Positions 1-8,000 of a stretch of DNA of 9,522 nt are shown piece after piece. The notes beneath the pieces are model-generated. The model was given only the letters and a program-made list of their open reading frames with translations, was not told the origin of the DNA and made no database searches. The stretch is from an uncultured bacterium (GTDB taxonomy: Bacteria; Bacteroidota; Bacteroidia; Bacteroidales; Bacteroidaceae): NCBI GenBank assembly GCA_945788485.1, contig CALZMB010000069.1:1-9522 (forward strand), written 5' to 3'. Each line of letters begins with the position of its first letter. Within the stretch, counting starts at the first letter, position 1. The position numbers and the translations under genes were made by a program.

Positions 1-494
1 TTCTTCGGGTCGCCGTTGAAAGTCTTGTATCTGCGGAAGAGCAGCTGCACCAGCTTGCCCGGATAGGACGAGGCAGGCGCGTCAGCGAATTTGCACGACG
101 GGTCGAAGGCGATGCCCGCCTCTGTGGTGTTAGAGATGATGAAGCGCATCTCAGGCTGCTCGGCGAGAGCCATGAACGCCCAGTTCTGCGCATACGGGTC
201 GATGCCTCGGCTGATGACGTCGATGCGTGTCAGCTCGTTCACCGGCTCGCCGTTCTGCCTGCCCTGCAGGTTCACGTGATAGAGGCAGTCCTGCCCGTTC
301 AGCCATTGCACCATGCCGCGGTCGATTGGCTGCACGACAACAACCGAGCCGTTGAAATTTGTCTTCTGGTTAGTGTTGTAGATGATCCAGTCAACAAAGG
401 CGCGCAAGAAGTTGCCTTCTCCAAACTGGATAATCTTCTCCGGGGCTGTGCTCTTCGGAGCAGTCAGCCTGTTCAGTGATTTCAGTTGTGACAT
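1..494 (-). CDS. uxaB: Tagaturonate reductase (altronate oxidoreductase), N-terminal part, cut by window edge
   Basis: UxaB reduces D-tagaturonate to D-altronate with NADH in the cytoplasm, a step of galacturonate (pectin) breakdown between uronate isomerase and altronate dehydratase. The reverse strand from the ATG at 494-492 is open for 164 codons to the left edge. Near residues 19-37 it reads PEKIIQFGEGNFLRAFVDW, the N-terminal nucleotide-binding signature of the polyol-specific long-chain (mannitol) dehydrogenase family. VVVVQPIDRG (51-60), LTRIDVISRG (88-97) and SNTTEAGIAFD (121-131) follow, all typical of the tagaturonate reductase branch. Family members are about 480 residues, so roughly a third is visible. 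No Shine-Dalgarno precedes the ATG; the upstream DNA is A/T-rich, as is normal in Bacteroidota. A fructuronate reductase or another mannitol dehydrogenase relative is the alternative, but the GEGNFLRAFVDW and SNTTEAGI wording favours UxaB. Confidence 0.9.
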   Translation of the reverse strand, partial: MSQLKSLNRLTAPKSTAPEKIIQFGEGNFLRAFVDWIIYNTNQKTNFNGSVVVVQPIDRGMVQWLNGQDCLYHVNLQGRQNGEPVNELTRIDVISRGIDPYAQNWAFMALAEQPEMRFIISNTTEAGIAFDPSCKFADAPASSYPGKLVQLLFRRYKTFNGDPK

Positions 495-573
495 AATATT
501 AAATTTAGATTACTTGTTTTTTGTATGTATATCCTTTATGCTCTTGGTTAGCAGTCGGCGCAGATTATCAATG

Positions 574-581
574 CAAAATTA
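574..581 (-). promoter_or_regulatory. Bacteroidota-type -7 promoter element for uxaB
   Basis: Read on the minus strand these bases are TAATTTTG, an exact match to the TAnnTTTG -7 consensus of the Bacteroidota housekeeping sigma factor. Transcription would start about 7 bases further on, giving a leader of roughly 70 bases before the uxaB ATG at 494. I could not find a convincing TTTG -33 element at the usual distance, so this is a single-element prediction. Confidence 0.55.
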
Positions 582-647
582 CATTTTTTTCTCCGAACAC
601 GCTCCCTGCTCCCCTCATATCCCACTTGATTTATGATAATTTAACGT

Positions 648-764
648 ATGGGCGACATCAGCCAAGGCCGCCGTGAAACAGACGAGAATCGTCCTGCGGG
701 CACGCTGACCGAAGCGGGGCAGACGACAACCGGGAATAAATGGTTAGTGAGAAACTTAACGTGA
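648..764 (+). CDS. Possible 38-residue small ORF ending in a hairpin
   Basis: An ATG at 648 opens a 38-codon frame (starting MGDISQGRRETDENRPAG) that stops with TGA at 762-764, inside the left arm of the hairpin at 758-797. The block it covers is visibly richer in G and C than the AT-rich DNA on both sides, which resembles coding DNA of this genome. The peptide is hydrophilic, has no signal peptide or membrane segment, and matches nothing I recognise. No TAnnTTTG element or ribosome binding site is visible just upstream. It could be a small gene, the remnant of a larger one, or chance. The stop codon in the hairpin would fit a short transcription unit, but that is inference. Confidence 0.2.
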   Translation: MGDISQGRRETDENRPAGTLTEAGQTTTGNKWLVRNLT

Positions 765-797
765 GTTCGATGAAAATTCATTCGTCGAACTCACGTT
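758..797. repeat. Strong inverted repeat / hairpin between divergent genes
   Basis: The left arm at 758-774 (AACGTGAGTTCGATGAA) and right arm at 781-797 (TTCGTCGAACTCACGTT) are complementary over 17 positions, with one T/G position that would be a wobble pair in RNA. They are separated by a six-base loop, AATTCA. No run of T follows on either strand, so it is not a standard intrinsic terminator. It sits between two divergently transcribed genes, where neither would need a terminator. It may terminate a small transcript, act as a protein-binding palindrome, or be a remnant of a mobile repeat. Confidence 0.75.
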
Positions 798-925
798 ATG
801 CTATATAATCACGCATCAGAAATTCTGTGTCATTGATGGACAGAAATAAAACAATTAGTTGACAAGTTTACGAGTTTTTTCACGACAACAGTGACAATCG
901 TGACAACGTTTATTTCGGATGCTGA

Positions 926-1008
926 AGGCACATAGTTGTGACGCAAAAGGCACATGGTTGTGAAGCAAAAGGTATTGAGTTGTGGTTCTAAAAGCAGCAT
1001 GTCGTGAC
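926..1008. repeat. 22-bp-period tandem array A (about four units)
   Basis: The units start at 926, 948, 970 and 992. The first two agree at 20 of 22 positions; the third and fourth are more diverged (about 13 and 11 of 22 against the second). The conserved core is GTTGTGA at 935, 957 and 979 (GTTGTGG in the third) and GTCGTGA at 1001, exactly 22 bases apart each time. The first two units also share AGGCACAT before the core and GCAAA after it. There are no unique spacers. The array abuts a second array of the same period but different sequence. Confidence 0.75.
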
Positions 1009-1140
1009 CGTATGATAGCAGTCGAAAGTTCGTATGATAGCAGTCGAAAGTTCGTATGATAGCAGTCGAAAGTTCGTATGGTAGCAGTCAAAAGTTCGTA
1101 TGATTGCAGTCGAATGTTCGTATGGTAGCAGTCGAGTGCA
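1009..1140. repeat. 22-bp-period tandem array B (six units)
   Basis: Six head-to-tail units start at 1009, 1031, 1053, 1075, 1097 and 1119. Units 1-3 are identical. Unit 4 differs at two positions (CGTATGGT, GTCAAAA) and unit 5 at two (GATTGCAG, CGAATGTT). Unit 6 shares the first 15 or so bases and then degenerates. Each unit begins CGTATG and ends GTCGAAAGTT, so unit junctions spell CGAAAGTTCG, two CGAA/TTCG half-sites in inverted orientation around two bases. Because 22 is not a multiple of three, the array is not a coding repeat. It lies 88 bp upstream of the start codon of the plus-strand gene. Confidence 0.93.
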
Positions 1141-1192
1141 AAAAAAAACATAAATTATACATTCTGCATCATACTTTCTGGAAAAATATCCT

Positions 1193-1200
1193 TACCTTTG
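1193..1200 (+). promoter_or_regulatory. -7 promoter element for the DUF6935-like gene, with upstream A-tract
   Basis: The bases read TACCTTTG, an exact TAnnTTTG match, 27 bases before the ATG at 1228. Transcription would begin around 1206 and give a very short leader. The only -33-like candidate is TTTCTGG at 1175-1181, which is closer than usual, so the -33 element is uncertain. A nine-A tract (1140-1148) lies upstream, directly after the tandem repeats, and could bend the DNA between repeats and promoter. Confidence 0.6.
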
Positions 1201-1227
1201 CCGTTGATCACATAATCTTTGACAAAA

Positions 1228-1917
1228 ATGAGAAAAACAGAATCAGCAACACAAAGGCTCTGCGTCTTCGCCTTGGCGATGGCAGTCAGCCTCGCCGCGC
1301 CGGCACAGTCGTGGCGGACGAGTTCTTACAGCCTCAACCGCATCAAATCAAAGGTCAGCTCTGTGGCGAAGCAGTTGAAGGTGAACGAGCGTAAGACGGT
1401 CACCATCGACGCCCTGCCGCGCACCGTCGATGAATTCAAGACGCTTCGCGAGACGATAGGGCGCGAGCCGCAGGGTGCCGTCGCGCTCACCGTCGTGGGC
1501 ATTGCGATGTACAGCGAGTTCGGCCAGGAGACAGGCGAGGCGTGCCTCGACCTCTGCAACGACTACCTCGGGCTGACGGGCTATATGCGCAGCCGCTTGA
1601 AGGAATGGTATGTCAGCGGAACGAACGACCCGCGCCCCTATCAGGCGGCGGCTTTCATGAAAGGGGCGTCGCCCGCCAACGGCTACAACCCCACGAAGCC
1701 CTGCACGATGACGATGACGGTGGCGGAGAAAAGCACGTCGTCGTCGGGAGAGCTTGTCGTCTTCAAACTCGACTACAGCGGCTCGCAGGTCTCGAAGTGG
1801 GTGAAGGTGACGGTGAAGAAGGGCGACGACGGCTTCTGGCGTGTCCACGCAAACCCCTCGATGCTCATGAAGGTTAGGGAGGCGGAGCAAGGCACGGAGT
1901 ACAGGGGCTTGTGGTGA
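1228..1917 (+). CDS. Exported protein of unknown function, DUF6935-like
   Basis: This 229-residue protein starts at the ATG at 1228; an in-frame TTG three codons earlier is less likely because it lies further into the short leader. Residues 1-26 form a signal peptide: charged start MRK, hydrophobic LCVFALAMAVSLA, and a probable cleavage site after APA. No lipobox Cys is present, so a periplasmic or secreted protein is expected. The body carries LPRTVDEFKTL (63-73), GAVALTVVGIAMYSEFG (83-99), PYQAAAFMKGASPANGYNP (137-155) and a C-terminal beta-rich half with WVKVTVKKGDDGFWRVHANPS (191-211). From memory this order matches the DUF6935 family, which has no known function; the family name is moderately certain, the lack of assigned role is not in doubt. 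The gene is visibly GC-rich compared with its surroundings. It stands alone, convergent with the giant gene. Confidence 0.85.
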   Translation: MRKTESATQRLCVFALAMAVSLAAPAQSWRTSSYSLNRIKSKVSSVAKQLKVNERKTVTIDALPRTVDEFKTLRETIGREPQGAVALTVVGIAMYSEFGQETGEACLDLCNDYLGLTGYMRSRLKEWYVSGTNDPRPYQAAAFMKGASPANGYNPTKPCTMTMTVAEKSTSSSGELVVFKLDYSGSQVSKWVKVTVKKGDDGFWRVHANPSMLMKVREAEQGTEYRGLW

Positions 1918-1940
1918 GAGGGGACAGTTTATAATAATGC

Positions 1941-1986
1941 AACAGGGGCGTGAAGACGGACTGCTGGTCCGCTTCACGCCCCTGTT
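1941..1986. terminator. Bidirectional intrinsic terminator between convergent genes
   Basis: Arms 1941-1955 and 1972-1986 pair perfectly over 15 bases (AACAGGGGCGTGAAG and its complement). After one bulged A (1956), the inner CGGAC/GTCCG adds five pairs around a TGCTG loop. On the plus strand a T-rich stretch (CTTTTTATAAA) follows about 16 bases later. On the minus strand the arm is followed by AT-rich DNA without a clean T-run. It lies 24 bases after the plus-strand stop and 27 bases beyond the stop of the minus-strand giant gene, the expected place for a shared terminator. Confidence 0.8.
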
Positions 1987-2012
1987 CTGTACGGTTTGCT
2001 TTTTATAAATTA

Positions 2013-5000
2013 TTACATTTCGCCATATCTGATTTTCTCTGTCTGGCGGCCGTTGGTGATGATATAAACGCCATAGTGATGTATGGGCAGCAGGCATGTC
2101 GTCTGGCTTGCTACGGTCCAGTTGAGCAGCTGTCCTGCCGCGTCATATACTCGGATATTGTCTCCGGCAACGACGTTCTGAAGCTCTACGCCGTCTTTAC
2201 GTTTCACTACTTTGAAGCGTTGCGAGGCTTCTGCGGCTGTCACGACCTTTGTCGATGTCTTCTCTGCCACGTATGCCACGACGGGCGACATGTTGTTTGC
2301 CGACACCTGGTCTGTCACGACATTGCCTTCGGCGTCGATGGTGTATGCCACCAGATAGAGTGTCGTGTTGCTCTCTATGCCGTCGATGTCGAACGCCACG
2401 TTTGTGGAGTTGTTGCCGTCAGAGCCGTAAAGCTTCGAGGCGGGCACCGTGGCGACGCATTTGTCGGAATAAAGCTCTGTGCCGGCGGCGTCTTTGTAAA
2501 CGCCCACTTTCACGCTCCACCCGTCTTTGAACGAGACGGGCGACATATTATATACAGCGGCTACGACCTTGGTGTTGCCGTCATCCTTTGTGGCTGTTGA
2601 CAATGCGCTGACGGCTATATCGACGACGTTCACGCTCAATGAGCCCATGCCGGATTTCGTTGCAGCCATGACCTTGCGCACGCCTGGGTTTGCCTTCTGG
2701 CGCGCCATTGTGACGGAACGTGTGAGCATTGGCGACGTGACGAAATAGGGCGTGATGTCGAAGTTGATGGGCTGATTGATGTCAGTCGTTGCCGGCGCCA
2801 TTGCTGTCACTTCTTCGCTGTAGCCAGGCAAGATATTGACTTTTACAGTCGTCAGTTTGCCGTTGACGTTGATGTCAACATAGTCGATTGCCTGATAGCC
2901 TTCGTTCATGACCACAAAGCTCAGCGATATGTCTTTGCCTTCAACGATCTGTCCGGCGAGTCCTGCATACTCGCATTTCAAAGAGTTTTCAAATGTCACG
3001 CTGCTGGTCAGCACGTTTGCGCCGTCAGTTTCGTCATCGGCCACAGTGATTGCAGCAGTGATTGTGTTGTTGTTGAAGACGGCATCATAGTAGGTCACTA
3101 CGAGGTCGTCGTCCTGCTTCAGCAACTGCTGCGGACATGAGAGATAGACAAGTCCTTCTTCGCTACGGGAGATGCGTGCGCCATAGATTGCCGTCTTGAC
3201 ATCATAGATATTGTTGGCAAAATCGGTGTATTCACGCAGGCTCTCTTTCCACACGATGGCCAAGCCGTCGAGACCGGAGGCCGACTCCGGGGAGATCAGT
3301 TTGTAGTCCACGATGTTTCTGTTGGCCAGTCCGAGGGTGCCGACATCGGTGAACTCGCCATAACGTGACAGTTTCATCAGCTGCACGTCTGCCTTGCCGT
3401 TGTCACTTGTCACCATGGCTCCGACATAATAGCCGTCGCCCAGAGCCACAACCTGAGGCTGTGTCGCAACGATATCAGTACATACGTTCATCGGCAGGTT
3501 CTCATTCATTGTGAAGGCTGCCAGTTTTGAACTGATGTTGCCATCCTCCTGCGTTTGGATGATGGTGCCGACTACCATCGGCACATCATCGCACATGGCC
3601 ACGCTATAGTCAGATATCTGTCTCGCCTTGTTCATCTCAAACATCGACGGGATGTAGTCGTTCCAGGTGCTGCCGTCATTGCATGCCATAAGGAGGTGTC
3701 CGTTCATGTAGCCCTCGGTCGGGTCTTCTGCATTATCCGCAGAAACGAAGTCACCGGCTTTCCATACTACAGCGGTCTTGCCCGTAGGCGATACGGTTGC
3801 CTTCGGCGTGAGATTGGAGTTGTATCCTTCAGAGAGTTTATATGGCTTGCTCCATGAGGAACCGTCGCCGAGGCTTGCATACACGGCGGTGCTGTTGGCG
3901 ACAGCTGAGGCATCGCTGCTTTCGCTCGCGCCAGAATCCATGTATGTGAGCACACCTTTCTTCTGTCCGGAGACAGTGCGGGAGAATGCGTCAAGGTCGA
4001 ACACATTGCGGTCGCCTTCAGTTTGGAACTCTTTGCCCGACTTCAGTTTGACCTGCGAGCATCCCGTCTCAGAACTGTTCGGACGGATGTATGCGAGTTC
4101 GTCGCCTCCGTAGAGATACATAGGCTGTGCGTAGGCATCGATATTGCTCAGCAACAGCTTTGTGTTCTCCGGGATGGCAGACAGGCGGAGAGGCTTGTAG
4201 ATGGAAGAGCGCAGGCTCACCCTCTTCTGCACGTTAGCCTTGTCGGCCACCTTCAGCGGATTGCTGTCAGAGTTCGGCACATACCATACTCCGTTCACAT
4301 CAAGTATCTTGCCTCGCCATGTCTTGCTCCAGAACAGGAACTTGGCCTTGGCGTATGCTTCCAGCCAGGCTCCAAGCTCCATTCTGATTCCGCCTTCAGT
4401 CTCGCCACCGAGATAAGGCTTGGTGGTCATCATGCTCTCGAATGATCCCCATGCGCTTCCTCTGATGCCCGCCTTGGCAGCAGCTATCCACAGGTCGATG
4501 CCCAACTCGGCGTAAGCCGAAACTTTCAGAGAGGTGAGGAAGTCGAACGTGATGTCCATCGGGCATGGATACATTGCGTTAGCACAGTCTTCCTGGCTGG
4601 GTCGCTCGAGCTTGACCTGCGCGCTCACCTCGCCCTCCAATGATGTGCCGAAAGAGCCGAAGCCGAGAGGAATCTTGGCTTTGACGTAGGCAGAAGCCTC
4701 AGCCTTGACGCCCATGCCTCCGAAAGCAAAGCTGTAGCGGTCCTTGTCATAATCATAGACAAGCCGTCCCTCCGCCCATGCACGGATGCCGGCAAAAGCC
4801 GTCGGGAACGCGAACAGGCGGTCGTCAGGATTGTAATCTTTACGTCTGTTCGGACGTGTCATCTGCTTCAGCTCGTAGATGTAACGGTCAACATCGCCGA
4901 TGAAGTCCGTCTTGTCCATCAGGTCCATCATCTTGCCGCCAGGCAAGAAGTTCTGTGCATACAGCGCTTTGAATATGTAGTCGTCATTCTCTTTCTCCAC

Positions 5001-8000
5001 AACCAATGTGAAAGGAAGCGTTGACGGCAGTTGCAGAGAGAAGTTGTCGAACTGGTTCTGCATCTTGCCGATGTTGATGCCTCTGGATGCTTGTCCGACC
5101 TCTGTGGTCGGAAGGTTGGGCGCAATTTCCATGCCATCAATCAGACCCATCGGGTTCTTGTCGATGTTTTTCATCTTCAGGAATGACACACTTTGGCCAG
5201 AGCCATCTGAAATGAAGGTTTCTCCTTCCGTCTCAGAATAGAGGAAGTCACGAAGTTCGCCTGAATAGGTGACAAAGTGATGGTTCAATGTATTCGAGAT
5301 CCAAGTATTACTCTGCTTTTTCAGGGTAATCTGCTTCCCTTTGGCTTCAGGAGAGGTGATGTACAAATAAGTTGGTTCAACGGCATCCTGGTCAAATGCC
5401 AATTCAACCGAGATTGCGCGTCCAGGTTTGATTGATCCATCGTATGGAATGAACATATCCGAGCCGGAATAGATCTTGCTCATGGAAATCGTTCCTTCCC
5501 CGACAGGGTTTGTCTCCTCCGTCTCCACCTTTGTTACACTGACAAATGCGTCCTCTGTCGCCGGATAGAGCGGAAGGGTGTAGGTGACCTTGCCATCGGT
5601 CAAGAACACTTCCTGGCCATCAATAAGTACGCTGGCTCTTTTGAACTTAATATTCTGGACCCGACGTGGCATATATCCCTGCGCATTAACCTCAAAACAG
5701 GAAGAGTGGTAGGAAGAACTCATAGCCCCGTCTTCATTAAATTCCGCTTCAAAAGAAGAATTGTCGGATTCGTAGATAGTCACATTATCACAAATCGGCA
5801 GGCCGGTCTTCGCATCCACGAATTTCACATACATCTTATCAAGAGGCTGCATCTTGACCAAATTGGTGGCCAACTTCTCCTCCTTGAAAGACTGAGGATC
5901 CAGCTCCATTTCTGTATTCACATCGGAAACTATCGGAGTGGGATTGTTGACTATGGTCGGTGCAATGAACCTGTGGTCCTCACCTTCTCCCACGTGGTCG
6001 GTGACAGACATCATTGCGATGCCCTCAGGGTCGGATATGACGAATGATTTTCCTGTGGCATAATGCGTCTTGTTGTTACCGGCAAGTGTGGTGTAGTTCA
6101 CTTCAAATTCGACATCCGTGAGATCATATTGGCGGCTTTCGATATTCAGGATGTACGAAGTGCGCAGTTCTTTGCCGTAGCACGTATAGGAGAAGGTCTT
6201 CTCCAGTTTCGCATCCGGGAACTTGAATGTCAGCGTGTGGCTCTTGTCGTCGAATGGGCAAGAAATCAGGAACTTGTCATAAGCAGATCCGGCAGGTATT
6301 ACTTTTATCGTTTCTTGCCCATCATACACAATGTGCATATCGCCATAAGTGTTAGGGGCATAAGGATAAAAATAAATATAATTGCTGTAATTCAAGAGAT
6401 TAAAGTTCTCCTCGGTCCAGTCTGACATGAAATTGTCATACATGTCCTTGTTGTCGGAGACCCAATGCTCATCGTCCAATCTGCCGCCTTCACCGCTTTT
6501 TGCACCTTTCAGTCTGTAGAATGTCGGGATGAAACGTGGATTATCCCAAGATATCAGAGGCGAGCCTTTGTAGTACAACTGCACTGCTCCTTCATAGCCG
6601 TAAGCATTCTCCCTCGTCAATGAGCTATATATGTTCATTGCTCCTGCCCTGATGACATTGGTATAGTAGTTGTCCTTCTTGAAGTCAAGGTTTAACGTCG
6701 CTTCCACATACTTCCTGTCAGGCATCATGCGAAGCACTATGTTGTCATCAATCTTTTTCTCCCCTTCGAACAGTTCTATCTCACCCGGCTCGAATGTGCG
6801 GTTGAAACAGTATTCGGTGGGTTGACCTACGTATGTGCCCACAATGTCAGAGACTCCATCATATACTCGGTGCTGCATCTCCAGCTTGAAACCTTCTTCT
6901 CGGTCGAGCTTCTTAAAAGTCACTTGGGCATGGCCATTGCCGTTTTCGTCAATGGTGACCGCACCTTCGTCGCTCAAGCTTGTGGCGGATTCAGCGTTGG
7001 TCAGATCATGATAGACATAGAAGGTGCAAGTGTAGGTGTGCTCTTCGCCGTCGTTCTTGTTGCGTGCCGGAATTGTTATGTGTGCCGTGCAGGTGGGCTC
7101 TGCGCTATGGTACTGATCCTGGTAGCGCTTGCGCAAGAAGGTCTTGTCATTGAATGGGATGACTACTGACACCACCGATGAGATGCCGGACTTCTCTATC
7201 GGGGCATCGAGAGTGATGTCAGAATATTTGTCACTGTCATGGTGACGGAGCACCACCGTCGCCTTGTCGCTCGTGAACTCCCAGTCTGGCAAGGCGTGGT
7301 AGATATAATTATAGTAGTGTGTCAGCTCCACGTTTACTGCCGTGATGAGCACTGTTTCATCATCGGAAGTGAAGTATTTGTATTGGTAGCTGTCATCTGG
7401 CAATACGCCCATCACATGAAGCCGGACAGTCTTTTTCAGACGCTCAGTGTTAGGGGTCTGTCCGATTGAAGTGAGATAGTCATACTCTTCGCTTGTGAAG
7501 GTGATGTCGGTGAAGCCTGACCCCGTCACTTCCACCAAACCAGATGCCGACACAGTGGCCACATCAGTATTGCTGCTCTTCCATGTTCCTTTCATGAATG
7601 AGCAGTTGGCAGGCGAGATGCTGACGTCGAGCTTGAACTGCTGCGTCACCATATTCTTACGAATCTCATTGCCTTTAGGCATTCCTGTGATTTCTATGCT
7701 CTCTGTATTGACAATCACAGGCTGTCCCTCCACATAATAGCTGAAGAATGCATCAGCAGGAAGGAGATATGGCAGACGGTCTGTCACCCACCATGCATTT
7801 GTGTCATCGGTGGACAGCAACACGCCTGAGACCATGATTTCAGCGTAGTGTGTCGCAGAGGTCTCGCCCATTGCCGGGTTCAATGCGTTGAAGCTGAACA
7901 CCAGTTCGCCGTTCGTCGTATCAAGTGTCGGACTGGCACTGTTGAGCGTTGTCTCTCCGCCATCGCCCGTGAGCGCCACGCAGTTCAGCCATTCGTCGCC

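Larger units (their letters stand above)
495..1227. other. 733-bp intergenic region between divergent genes
   Basis: This unusually long spacer separates the starts of uxaB (minus) and the DUF6935-like gene (plus). From left to right it holds an AT-rich uxaB leader and promoter (495-600) and a GC-rich block (about 650-740) carrying a possible 38-codon ORF. Next come a perfect-arm hairpin (758-797), an AT-rich stretch (798-925) with nothing recognisable except a short CAGAA-A-TTCTG palindrome at 817-827, two 22-bp-period repeat arrays (926-1140), a nine-A tract (1140-1148) and a plus-strand promoter element. I see no tRNA, rRNA or known riboswitch here. Open frames crossing the arrays are products of the repeats. 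Confidence 0.7.

Noticed and set aside
91..636. Plus-strand open frames over the left end
   Set aside because: They lie antisense to the uxaB frame or within its AT-rich leader and lack any recognisable domain.
926..1140. CRISPR array
   Set aside because: Units are directly head to tail with no unique spacers between them, and no cas gene is visible.
926..1140. Plasmid-type iterons marking a replication origin
   Set aside because: The 22-bp period is suggestive, but there is no replication initiator gene in the window and the flanking uxaB gene indicates chromosomal context.
758..1145. Miniature inverted-repeat element carrying the minisatellite
   Set aside because: I looked for terminal inverted repeats and target-site duplications around the arrays and found none; the hairpin at 758-797 has no partner on the right side.
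855..1151. 98-codon open frame on the minus strand over the tandem arrays
   Set aside because: Its Cys-Tyr-His-Thr-rich repeats come directly from the 22-bp units; the period is not a multiple of three and the reading frame drifts from unit to unit.
1348..2097. 249-codon open frame on the minus strand across the DUF6935-like gene
   Set aside because: Its translation is rich in His, Arg and Leu with no recognisable domain, typical of the antisense of a GC-rich gene, and it runs through the terminator hairpin. The plus-strand frame has a signal peptide and family-like motifs.
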